The position numbers and the translations under genes were made by a program. Shown here one piece after another: positions 8,830-16,320 of a stretch of 64,000 nt of DNA (the stretch's first letter is position 1; every line of letters starts with the position of its first letter). The notes below the pieces were generated by a model. It was not told the origin of the DNA. It was given only the letters and a program-made list of their open reading frames with translations, and searched no databases. The DNA is from Falsiroseomonas sp051859025. Lineage in GTDB: Bacteria; Pseudomonadota; Alphaproteobacteria; Acetobacterales; Acetobacteraceae. Where the stretch lies: NCBI RefSeq assembly GCF_051859025.1, contig NZ_JBHYGL010000018.1, positions 11,017-75,016 on the forward strand, in the 5' to 3' direction.

Positions 8830-9795
8830 CTACCGGTCCTTCTCGGCGAATTCCGCCTGGGTCAGCCGGATGCGGCGTTCCACGATCAGCCGTTGCTGCT
8901 CCGACGCCAGCAGCACGTCGGACTGGTGGCCGCGGCGCTGGCGTTGCGCCGCTTCCGCTTCCGCAGCCTCGGCCGCGGCCACGATGCGGGCGTGCAGCGG
9001 CTGCGCGAAGGCGGCGATGTCCGCCAGCACCTTGGCGCCAACGGCCCCCGCCGTGCCGCGCACGTTGCGGTCCACGATCAGCCGCATCACCTTGAAGCCG
9101 CTTTCCACCAGGCGGATCAGGTCGGGCCTGAAGGCGTCGCCATCATCCAGGATGCGCTCGGCCTCCTGCAGCACGTCATGCACTTCGCCGGCGACCGACC
9201 CCAGCAGCGCATAGCCCAGCGTGCCGGCCTGGCCCTTCACGACATGCAGACGCCGCACCAGGTCCTGGATGGTCATGTTGAAATGCTCGGGCCGCGCGGG
9301 CAGGCGCGCAGCGATGCTTTCCAGCGTCTGGATCTCGTTCGGCAGCCGCTTCTCATAGGCATCGGCGAGGGCGGTCAGCACATCCTCCGGCACATCAGCC
9401 GTGCCGACATTCAGCCCCAGCACGCCGGCGACGCGCTTGATGACGGCCTGCGGCGTGATCGGCTTGACCAGCCAGGCGGACACCTTCAGCACCCGCCCCG
9501 CCCAGGCATCCTCCGGCCGGTTGTTGGCCGTCAGCATCACCACCGGCTTGTTGGCGCCTTCCGGCAATTCCCGCAGCCGCTTCACGAAGGTCAGCCCATC
9601 CACCGGCGCCATCTGGCAATCGCAGGTGATGAGGTCGATCTGCGACTGGCGGACGATGTTCAGCGCCTGCTCCCCGTTGGAAGCCTGGCGGACCTGGTTG
9701 CAGCCGGCGGCACGCAGCGCAGAGGTGATGACCGACCGCATGGTCGGGTCGTCATCCACCACAAGGATCGACAATCGGGCGAATTCGGTGGGCAT
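8830..9795 (-). CDS. Receiver domain - Hpt phosphotransfer protein
   Basis: Cytoplasmic relay protein of about 321 residues. The receiver domain starts at once with LSILVVDDDPTMR and carries LITCDCQMAPVDG (phospho-Asp about 59) and LVKPI. After a linker comes a helical domain with LHVVKGQAGTLGY, the HxxKG signature of a histidine phosphotransfer (Hpt) domain (His about 184). The C-terminal 100 or so residues are helical and charged, with no DNA-binding or enzymatic output domain. Start ATG 9795 gives MPTEFARLS directly before the receiver; a longer reading adds only five residues. It is first in an operon with the hybrid kinase, so together they supply H-D-D-H sites but no effector. Confidence 0.88.
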   Translation of the reverse strand: MPTEFARLSILVVDDDPTMRSVITSALRAAGCNQVRQASNGEQALNIVRQSQIDLITCDCQMAPVDGLTFVKRLRELPEGANKPVVMLTANNRPEDAWAGRVLKVSAWLVKPITPQAVIKRVAGVLGLNVGTADVPEDVLTALADAYEKRLPNEIQTLESIAARLPARPEHFNMTIQDLVRRLHVVKGQAGTLGYALLGSVAGEVHDVLQEAERILDDGDAFRPDLIRLVESGFKVMRLIVDRNVRGTAGAVGAKVLADIAAFAQPLHARIVAAAEAAEAEAAQRQRRGHQSDVLLASEQQRLIVERRIRLTQAEFAEKDR

Positions 9796-10127
9796 GGCGT
9801 TCCCTGGCAATCCCGTGCGCCCAAGAGGGTGGCGCGCGGGGTTGGGTGGGGATGCCTCGGGCCTGGCGGGGCCAGGCCGGCATCCCCTGCCGTAGATCGG
9901 GGACGCCCGTAACTGTGATCTTAACGCGGCGGGGAAGCGTTCACCGTCGCGTTACCCGGATCGGTGTCATACCAACGGCACGACGGAATGACCTGCGGCC
10001 GGCGAAGCCGGCCGAGGCCGCGAATGCGGCCCGCCGCTTATGCGGCGAGCCAAGCGGCCGGAGGCCGCGCCCGGCGCATGAGGGCAGGAAAAACATGCCA
10101 ACGAGTCGCTGCAAGCGGCCGTTGGTG
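9796..10127. other. Intergenic region of 332 bp
   Basis: Lies between the 3' end of the aminotransferase gene and the start of the receiver-Hpt gene, both on the minus strand. The left third should hold the promoter of the phosphorelay operon, but no clear -35/-10 pair was recognised. The right half is the hairpin cluster described separately. No protein-like reading frame is convincing here. Confidence 0.6.
9972..10125. repeat. Cluster of four GC hairpins bounded by an inverted CCAACGG/CCGTTGG pair
   Basis: Four perfect hairpins follow one another: 9996-10014 (8-bp stem, GAA loop), 10016-10031 (6-bp stem, GAAT loop), 10032-10047 (6-bp stem, TTAT loop) and 10054-10068 (6-bp stem, GGA loop). 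The block is bounded by CCAACGG at 9972-9978 and CCGTTGG at 10119-10125, and TGTCA occurs near both ends. It abuts the stop codon of the aminotransferase gene, so it may act as a terminator or mRNA stabiliser. The layout resembles REP/BIME-type intergenic repeats; whether other copies exist cannot be seen in this window. Confidence 0.65.
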
Positions 10128-10994
10128 TCAGCCGACCTTGGGCAGCACGCGCCAGTGCTGCGCCGCCCAGTCGAAGTAGAGTGTCCTCGCCTTCTGCGCG
10201 AGCGGCCCCGGCTGCATGTCCCGCCCTTCGTAATTGGTGCAGGGCAGCACCTTGCCGTAGTTGCCGGTGGAGAAGATCTCGTCCGCCTGCAGCAGTTCCT
10301 CCGGCTTCACGGCGCGTTCCTCCACCACCACGCCGGCTTCGCGCAGCAGGGTGATGACGCGGTCGCGGGTGATGCCGGCCAGGAAGGTGCCGTTCGCCAC
10401 GGGGGTGATGACGCGGCCATCCTTGGCCAGCATCAGGTTGGCGCTGGCGAATTCGGCGACATTGCCGATGGGGTCGCAGACCACCGCGTTCTCGAACCCC
10501 TTCTGCTGCGCGAACAGCGCGGCGCGGGACCCGTTGGGATACAGCGCCGCGGCCTTGGCATCGGTCGGCGCCTGGTCCGGCGCCGGGCGGCGCTGCGGCG
10601 CCAGGCAGGCGGAGAAGCCCTTGTAGGGCGGCAGCGGGCTGTCATAGATCGCCAGGACGAAATCCGTGCTGTCGGGGTCCGGCCGCGCGGCGCCGAGGCC
10701 CTTGCGGACGAAGAACATGGGACGGATGTAAAGCTCCGCCTCCGGCCCCATCCGGCGGATGCCTTCCCGGCACAATTCCTCGATCTGTTCCGCCGTCAGG
10801 GTCGGCTTCATCAGCATGTTGGTCGCGGATCGGACGGCGCGGGCGCAATGCCGGTCGAGGTCCGGCGCCACGCCGCCGAAGGACCGCCCGCCATCGAAGA
10901 TCACGGAGCCCAGCCAGAAGGCGTGGTCCATCGGGCCGAGGATCTTCGGCTCCTCCTCGAACCAGGTGCCGCCGTACCAGTATACGCCCGCCAT
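10128..10994 (-). CDS. Class IV (branched-chain-like) aminotransferase
   Basis: PLP-dependent fold type IV aminotransferase of 288 residues. The N-terminus GVYWYGGTWFEEEPKILG and the line FWLGSVIFDGGRSFGG match the BCAT/D-amino acid transaminase fold. The PLP Lys is about 147 in TDAKAAALYPNG, followed by NVAEFASANLM and GITRDRVI. The start at 10994 is preferred over the 14-codon longer reading because AAGGGAT stands just upstream. Its substrate is uncertain: IlvE-like, D-alanine transaminase-like and aminodeoxychorismate lyase-like members share these motifs. It is divergent from the SuyA/UxaA-like gene with 120 bp between them. A second, more IlvE-like paralogue lies at 45910-46866. Confidence 0.85.
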   Translation of the reverse strand: MAGVYWYGGTWFEEEPKILGPMDHAFWLGSVIFDGGRSFGGVAPDLDRHCARAVRSATNMLMKPTLTAEQIEELCREGIRRMGPEAELYIRPMFFVRKGLGAARPDPDSTDFVLAIYDSPLPPYKGFSACLAPQRRPAPDQAPTDAKAAALYPNGSRAALFAQQKGFENAVVCDPIGNVAEFASANLMLAKDGRVITPVANGTFLAGITRDRVITLLREAGVVVEERAVKPEELLQADEIFSTGNYGKVLPCTNYEGRDMQPGPLAQKARTLYFDWAAQHWRVLPKVG

Positions 10995-11114
10995 GGCGTC
11001 CGATCCCTTGTGAAGGTGTTTCCCGCACCGATGCATGGCACATGCAGGGGGGGTGGTTGAAGGGGGCGGGGGACCCGCCTAGGCTCCCCCCGGTATGAAT
11101 CTGGGGGGAAAGCG

Positions 11115-11399
11115 ATGACGATACATTTCGTCGTCCATGACGAAGGTGACAGCGTGGGCGTCGTGGTCGTGGAAGGCCTGACGGCCGGCACGCCGCTGAC
11201 CGGCTGGATCATGGACCAGGACAAGATGATCGAGTTCCAGGCCAGGAACGACATCCCCATCGGCCACAAGCTGGCGATCCGGTCGATCGCCAAGGGCGAC
11301 ACCATCATGAAGTACGGCATCGATATCGGCCGTGCGGTGGCCGATATCGGCGCGGGCGAACACGCCCATGTCCACAACGTCAAGACCAAGCGCTGGTAA
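11115..11399 (+). CDS. UxaA-family SAF-domain subunit, SuyA-like
   Basis: Small 94-residue subunit of an altronate dehydratase/sulfolactate sulfo-lyase type enzyme. It is a single SAF-type beta domain: VHDEGDSVGVVVVEGL, then DIPIGHKLAIRSI, KYGIDIGRAVADI and the ending GEHAHVHNVKTKRW. In UxaA/GarD this domain is the N-terminal half; in SuyA-type enzymes it is a separate subunit, as here. The Ser-Val-Gly wording near the start is closest to (2R)-sulfolactate sulfo-lyase alpha subunits in my reading. GGGGGGAAAG stands just before the ATG. The large-subunit gene follows after 13 bp, so the two must be co-translated. Confidence 0.85.
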   Translation: MTIHFVVHDEGDSVGVVVVEGLTAGTPLTGWIMDQDKMIEFQARNDIPIGHKLAIRSIAKGDTIMKYGIDIGRAVADIGAGEHAHVHNVKTKRW

Positions 11400-11412
11400 G
11401 GGGGACGGCATC

Positions 11413-12588
11413 ATGGGCATCGACCTGAAGGGCGCCTCCTTCGAAGGCTGGCGGCGCGAGAATGGCCGCATGGGCGTGCGCAACCACGTCCTCCTCCTCC
11501 CCGTGGACGATCTGTCCAACGCGGCGTGCGAGGCTGTGGCGAACAACATCAAGGGCTGCATGGCGATCCCGCACGCCTATGGGCGGCTGCAGTTCGGCTA
11601 TGACCTCGAACTCCATTTCCGCACGCTGATCGGCACGGGGTCGAACCCCAATGTCGCGGCCGTGGTCGTGATCGGGATCGAGCCGGGCTGGGCCGGCAAG
11701 ATCGCGGAAGGCATCGCCGCCACCGGCAAGCCTGTCGAGTTCTTCGGCATCGAGCAGCATGGCGACATCAACACCATCGCCCGCGCGTCGCGCGCCGCCT
11801 ACCGCATGGTGAAGCACGCCTCGAAGCTGAAGAAGACCAAGGCCCCCGTGGTGGACCTCTGGGTCTCCACGAAGTGCGGGGAAAGCGACACGACCTCCGG
11901 CCTCGCCTCCTGCCCCACCAACGGCAATGCCTTCGACAAGCTGTGGGAGAACGGCAATACGCTGGTCTTCGGCGAAACCACGGAGCTGACGGGTGGCGAA
12001 CACCTGGTCGCCGCGCGCTGCCGCACGCCGGAGATCCGCACGCAGTTCCAGGCGATGTTCGACCGCTACCAGGCGATCGTCGAGAAGAACAAGACGAGCG
12101 ATCTTTCCGACAGCCAGCCCACCAAGGGCAACATCGAGGGTGGCCTGACCACCATCGAGGAGAAGGCCCTCGGCAACATCCAGAAGATCGGCAAGAAGTG
12201 CCTGGTCGATGGCGTGCTGGACAAGGCGGAGGCGCCGACGGGCAGTGGCCTCTGGTTCATGGACAGCAGCTCCGCGGCGGCGGAGATGGTGACGCTCTGC
12301 GCCGCCTCCGGCTACGCGGTGCATTTCTTCCCGACGGGCCAGGGCAACGTGATCGGCAACCCGATCGTCCCCGTCATCAAGATCACCGCCAACCCGCGCA
12401 CCCAGCGCACCATGTCCGAACACATCGACGTGGATGTGACGGGCCTGCTGCAGAAGCGGATGAACATGGACGATGCCGGTGAGGCGCTGCTGGACTGCAT
12501 GCTGCGCACCGCCGATGGCGAACTCACGGCCGCCGAGATCCTCGGCCACCGCGAATTCAGCCTGACCCGCATCTACGAAAGCGCCTGA
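11413..12588 (+). CDS. UxaA-family large subunit, SuyB-like
   Basis: Catalytic subunit of about 391 residues of the UxaA/SuyB family, which eliminate water or sulfite from hydroxy acids. Seen: RENGRMGVRNHVLLLPVDD at the start, AIPHAYGRLQFG, VVIGIEPGWAGKIA, KCGESDTTSG, GSGLWFMDSSSAAAE and FPTGQGNVIGNPIVPVIKI. The conserved Cys of TKCGESD and the later GGN/GQGN loops are typical of the iron-dependent family. GGGGGA precedes the ATG at 11413. With the SAF subunit upstream it makes a two-gene unit that may be (2R)-sulfolactate sulfo-lyase; altronate or galactarate dehydration is the alternative. No tctAB, uxaB or other sulfonate genes lie beside it. Confidence 0.86.
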   Translation: MGIDLKGASFEGWRRENGRMGVRNHVLLLPVDDLSNAACEAVANNIKGCMAIPHAYGRLQFGYDLELHFRTLIGTGSNPNVAAVVVIGIEPGWAGKIAEGIAATGKPVEFFGIEQHGDINTIARASRAAYRMVKHASKLKKTKAPVVDLWVSTKCGESDTTSGLASCPTNGNAFDKLWENGNTLVFGETTELTGGEHLVAARCRTPEIRTQFQAMFDRYQAIVEKNKTSDLSDSQPTKGNIEGGLTTIEEKALGNIQKIGKKCLVDGVLDKAEAPTGSGLWFMDSSSAAAEMVTLCAASGYAVHFFPTGQGNVIGNPIVPVIKITANPRTQRTMSEHIDVDVTGLLQKRMNMDDAGEALLDCMLRTADGELTAAEILGHREFSLTRIYESA

Positions 12589-12618
12589 GTCCCCTGGCTG
12601 GCCGCTAGTGACGACGGT

Positions 12619-12674
12619 CCAGGGTCGTCTCGACCCTGGCGGATGGGGTCTGGGGAAGGCAGCGCCTTCCCCAG
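12619..12674 (+). terminator. Two consecutive strong hairpins after the SuyB-like gene
   Basis: CCAGGGTCG-TCT-CGACCCTGG (12619-12639, 9-bp stem) is followed by CTGGGGAAGGC-AGC and its exact complement (12650-12674, 11-bp stem). No T run follows either one. They fill most of the 122-bp gap before the HD-fold gene, and are likely to end transcription or protect the 3' end of the lyase mRNA. Confidence 0.6.
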
Positions 12675-12710
12675 TGTCCCCCCATCGCCTCACCGCGCTA
12701 TACCGGCGCC

Positions 12711-13292
12711 ATGACCCCCGCCATCCTCGCCGATCTCCGGCACCGCCATGCGGAGCCGCACCGCGCCTGGCATGACTGGAACCGCGTGGCCGGCATCCTC
12801 GCCATGGCGGAGGACATCGCCGCCGCCATCGCCGACAGGCCCGCCTTCATCATCGCCACCATGTTCCACAGCGCCGTCTTCGACCGCGCCGTGCCGGGCC
12901 AGGCGGAAGCCTCCATCGCGCTCATGCGCCGCCACCTCACGCCCCTCATGCCGCCGCATATGCTCGATCGGGCGGAGGCGCTGATCCACGCCGTCACGCG
13001 CCAGGAACTGCCGGAGACCGACGATCCCTCGCTGCGTGGCGATGCCTGCCTGCTGCTCGACATGGACCACGCGATCCTCGGCGAGCCGCCTGCCCGATAC
13101 GATGCGTATGAAGCGGCGATCCGCCGTGAATTCGCGCATCTGCCGGATGACCGCTTCGAGTTCGGCCGCATCGCCGCGCTGCGCATGCTGCTGTGGCGGG
13201 ATCGCATCTACCGCACGGACCGCTTCTACCTGGACCGGGAGAAGCGGGCGCGCCGCAACATCGAGGCAACGCTGCGCCGGCTGGAGGGCTAG
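12711..13292 (+). CDS. HD-superfamily metal-dependent phosphohydrolase homologue (COG4339-like), altered HD motif
   Basis: A 193-residue helical protein like COG4339 'predicted metal-dependent HD-superfamily phosphohydrolase'. It matches along its length: RHAEPHRAWHDWNRV for the first His region, MFHSAVFD at the HD position, LLLDMDHAILG for the distal Asp (about 117), and the ending IYRTDRFYLDREKRARRN. The notable change is His53-Ser54 in place of the expected His-Asp pair. The first His and the distal Asp remain. The protein may have lost metal-dependent hydrolysis or use a different metal arrangement. Substrate unknown in the family. It converges on and overlaps the AI-2E-type permease gene by 4 bp. 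Confidence 0.78.
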   Translation: MTPAILADLRHRHAEPHRAWHDWNRVAGILAMAEDIAAAIADRPAFIIATMFHSAVFDRAVPGQAEASIALMRRHLTPLMPPHMLDRAEALIHAVTRQELPETDDPSLRGDACLLLDMDHAILGEPPARYDAYEAAIRREFAHLPDDRFEFGRIAALRMLLWRDRIYRTDRFYLDREKRARRNIEATLRRLEG

Positions 13293-15148
13293 CCGAGCCG
13301 CATCGCCGCCCTCACCGCGGCAGCGATGCCGGGTTCCACCGCCACCGCTTCCTCCGCCCGCAGCGCGGCGGGCAGCCTTGCCTCCGGCCCCGCGCAGGCG
13401 ATCATCGCGCAGATCTGCGCCCCCGGCATGCGCCGCCGCAGCCGCCGCAGCAGATAGCGCGCGGCGGCGGAGGAGGAGCCGCCCTCCAACGCGCAGAGCC
13501 AGGCCTGGCGCACCTGGCCCAGGTCGAAGCCCGTAACGTCGCCGCGCAGCAATTCGGGCGGCGCCACCACCGCGCCGATGCCGCGCTTGCGCAGCACCTG
13601 CGCCAGCATCATCGCCGCCGCATCGTCGAAGGGGCCGCGCCCGGGCAGGCAGACCACGCTGCCTGGCAGCGCCAGGCCAGGGGGCGTCGTCGTTTCGGGC
13701 GTCCGCGTTTCTTCCGGGCGCGCCTGGCCTTCCTGCAACTCCGCCACCGGGCGTTCCGGCCTCTCCTCCTCCTCCTCCTCCAGGTCTTCCAGCAGCGCGG
13801 CGACGCGGGCATGCACGGCCTGGACGCGTTCCTCCGCCACGCCGCCGCGCAGCGCATCGCCCTGCGCCAGCGCCAGCGCGGGCAGCGCCACGGCGTCGTA
13901 GTAGCCGGACAGCGCGCCATCCCGGAGAATCGTCTCCGCCTGTTCCTCCAGCCCGTCGGCGTCGCCCATCAGGGCGCGCTGGTAGAAGGTCTCGGGCGGG
14001 TCCAGCGGGGGCCTGTCCCCCAGCGCCACCTCCAGGAATTCCAGCCGGTCCACATGCTTGCCCAGCACCACCAGGCAGACCGTCAGCGGCACCGCGACCA
14101 GCAGGCCGACGGGGCCCCAGAGCCAGGTCCAGAAGGTGGCGGCGGCGATGATGGCGATGGGCGACAGCCCCGTGGAATGGCCGAAGACCATCGGCTCCAC
14201 CACCTGCCCCATCGCGCCTTCGCCGATCGCGAACAGGACCAGCACCATGATGGGCATGGTCCAGCCGGGATCGGTGGCGAGTGCGAGCAGCAGCGGGAAG
14301 GCGACGGCGACGAAGGTGCCGACGAAGGGCACGAAGCGCATCAGCCCCGTCAGGATGCCCCACAGGATCGGCTGCGGCACGCCGATCGCGAACAGCGCCA
14401 TGCCCATGAAGGCGCCGAAGGCCGCGTTCAGCGCCGTCTGCGCCAGGAAGAAGCGCGAAAGCCGGTAGGCCGCGTCATCCATCGCGGCCACCGTGCGATG
14501 CAGGTCCCGCGCGCCCACCAGGCGGATCACGCGGTCGCGCAGATCCTCCCGGTACAGCAGCACGAAGATGACCAGCACGATGACGATGCCGGCGGTGGCG
14601 AGCGGCGTGACCAGTGGCGCCAGCACGTTCTGCAGCGTCTCCAGCGCCGCCGGGTCGGGCTGGCGGATCTCCACCGGGATGGGCTGCACCGCATCGGCGT
14701 TCAGCCCGCGCGGTACCACCTGCCTCGGTTCCCGTGCCACGCCGTTCGACAGGCCGCGCAGCATCTCCTGCGCACGCTCCACAAGCCCGCCGCTGGCATT
14801 GATGGAGGCCAGCTTGCGCGTCACCTCCGCCTGGTAGGCCGGCAGTTGCGCCGCCAGTTCGGCCAGCTGCCGCCCCATCACCAGGCCGAGCGACGCCAGC
14901 ACCATCACCGCCGCCAGCACGGACAGGATCACCCCCGCCACGCGCGGCATGCCCCAGCGCCGCAGCGCGCGCGCGATCGGCGCCAGGATGAAGGACAGCA
15001 GGATGGAAAGCGCGAGGGGCACCAGCAGATCCCGCGCGAAATAGAGCACGGCGATGATGACAAGCGCCGCCTGCGCGACCGTCGCGCCATCCTGCGGCAC
15101 GCCGGCCGCGGGGATGCGGCGGCGGGAGGAAGCTGGGAACTCTGGCAT
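13289..15148 (-). CDS. AI-2E family transporter (PerM-like) with long C-terminal extension
   Basis: Polytopic inner-membrane permease of about 619 residues. The first 360 residues have the AI-2E/PerM fold: paired helices AALVIIAVLYFARDLLVPLALSILL, an extracytoplasmic segment, FRLS-type VIRLVGARDLHRTVAAMDDAAYRLSRFFL region and GILTGLMRFVPFVG near 300. After it follow a helical stretch, an acidic run (EEEEEER near 445-455) and a separate alpha/beta-looking domain that starts SVVCLPGRGPFDDAAAMML. The extension is seen in several proteobacterial relatives, but its role is unknown. Transported substrate is not predictable; autoinducer export is only the family name. Start 15148 (MPEFPASS) is preferred, since upstream sequence is Arg-rich and unlike the family. 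Confidence 0.85.
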   Translation of the reverse strand: MPEFPASSRRRIPAAGVPQDGATVAQAALVIIAVLYFARDLLVPLALSILLSFILAPIARALRRWGMPRVAGVILSVLAAVMVLASLGLVMGRQLAELAAQLPAYQAEVTRKLASINASGGLVERAQEMLRGLSNGVAREPRQVVPRGLNADAVQPIPVEIRQPDPAALETLQNVLAPLVTPLATAGIVIVLVIFVLLYREDLRDRVIRLVGARDLHRTVAAMDDAAYRLSRFFLAQTALNAAFGAFMGMALFAIGVPQPILWGILTGLMRFVPFVGTFVAVAFPLLLALATDPGWTMPIMVLVLFAIGEGAMGQVVEPMVFGHSTGLSPIAIIAAATFWTWLWGPVGLLVAVPLTVCLVVLGKHVDRLEFLEVALGDRPPLDPPETFYQRALMGDADGLEEQAETILRDGALSGYYDAVALPALALAQGDALRGGVAEERVQAVHARVAALLEDLEEEEEERPERPVAELQEGQARPEETRTPETTTPPGLALPGSVVCLPGRGPFDDAAAMMLAQVLRKRGIGAVVAPPELLRGDVTGFDLGQVRQAWLCALEGGSSSAAARYLLRRLRRRMPGAQICAMIACAGPEARLPAALRAEEAVAVEPGIAAAVRAAMRLG

Positions 15149-15284
15149 CGGGTCTGGGTGGTCCTCGGCGCGGCCTGCCCGTCCGGAACGCGCGCGCACC
15201 GGTCGGGTTCTCCGGCCCCGTGCGGATCGGCTATAGGCGCGGTGCGGGCCGCGCTGGGGCGGCCAGGCAGCCAGGGGGACCGCG

Positions 15285-16238
15285 GTGCCGGACAGCCTGC
15301 CCGACATGCATGCCCCCCCGATCGCCGGGGAAGCCCTGCGGGAAGGCCAGCACCCCGGCGACTGGATCGCGGGCCGCGGCTATGCCGCCGGCGCGCCGCT
15401 GCCCTGGTGGGTCAAGCTCGGCGTGAAGCTGGTGGTGGGCAGCCTGCCCGTGCCGCCGCGTGCCTGGCGCGCCATGGGGCTGCGCCGCCATTCCTTCCGC
15501 GCCCTGCACCCGGACCGGCTGGTGGAGCCCGTCGCCACCCGCGCCGGCCGCTTCGCCACCCTGGCCGGCCGGCCGGCGCGGACGATGCTGGAAATCGGCC
15601 CGGGCGCCATGGTGCTGCGCGCGCCCATCGCCGCCGCGCTCGGCCTTGGCCCCATCTGGTACCTGGATGTGGAGGATGACGCACCGCGCGACCTCGCCCC
15701 CTATCGCCAGGCCGCCGAAGCCGCGCGCTTGGCGGGGCTGTGCCCGCCCGACCTCTCCGGCTGCGCCACCGCCGCTGATGTGCTGGCCGCCTGCGGCGCG
15801 CGCGCGCTGATCGGCGGGCCGGAGCAACTGGACGCCATCGCCCCCGGCTCCGTGGACCTGACGGTGTCGGAGGTGGTGCTGGAACATGTGCGGCGAGATG
15901 CGATGGTGCCGCTGCTGCGCGCGCTGCGCCGCGTGACCGCGCCCGACGGGCTGGCGATGCATGTCGTGGATTTCCACGACCATCTCGGCGGCCGCCTGCG
16001 CCATTTGTCCTTTCCCGATGGTTTCTGGGAAGGCCCGGCGGTCGCGCGGTCCGGCCTCTACTGCAACCGGCTCGGCCTGTCGCAGATCCTCGGTGCCTTC
16101 GGGCAGGCCGGCTTCGCCACCACCGTCACCGGCCGTGGCCTCTGGCCCCAGCCGCCCGCCCGCGCCCCCGCCCGGCTGGGCCGCGCGCCCATGGATGACC
16201 GGATCTGCCACGCCGCGATCGAGGCGCGTCCCGCCTGA
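15285..16238 (+). CDS. Class I SAM-dependent methyltransferase
   Basis: About 317-residue protein with a Rossmann-type methyltransferase core. Motif I is TMLEIGPGAMVLRAPI (about residues 99-114), the acidic end of strand 2 is WYLDVEDD, and motif IV/V region is VDLTVSEVVLEHV followed by LLRALRRVTAPDG. The ending FHDHLGGRLRHLSFPDGFW resembles methyltransferases of surface-sugar clusters, but no partner gene stands nearby. GTG at 15285 has CAGGGGGA upstream; an ATG seven codons later is the alternative. The gene is divergent from the AI-2E-type permease, with 136 bp between them. Confidence 0.8.
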   Translation: MPDSLPDMHAPPIAGEALREGQHPGDWIAGRGYAAGAPLPWWVKLGVKLVVGSLPVPPRAWRAMGLRRHSFRALHPDRLVEPVATRAGRFATLAGRPARTMLEIGPGAMVLRAPIAAALGLGPIWYLDVEDDAPRDLAPYRQAAEAARLAGLCPPDLSGCATAADVLAACGARALIGGPEQLDAIAPGSVDLTVSEVVLEHVRRDAMVPLLRALRRVTAPDGLAMHVVDFHDHLGGRLRHLSFPDGFWEGPAVARSGLYCNRLGLSQILGAFGQAGFATTVTGRGLWPQPPARAPARLGRAPMDDRICHAAIEARPA

Positions 16239-16320
16239 GGTAAAGCCCCCCATCCTTATGCTGGACGCCACGCCCGCGAAGGGGCCAGAGTTTCCCCAAT
16301 AGAAAACCAGGGGAGGCTTC

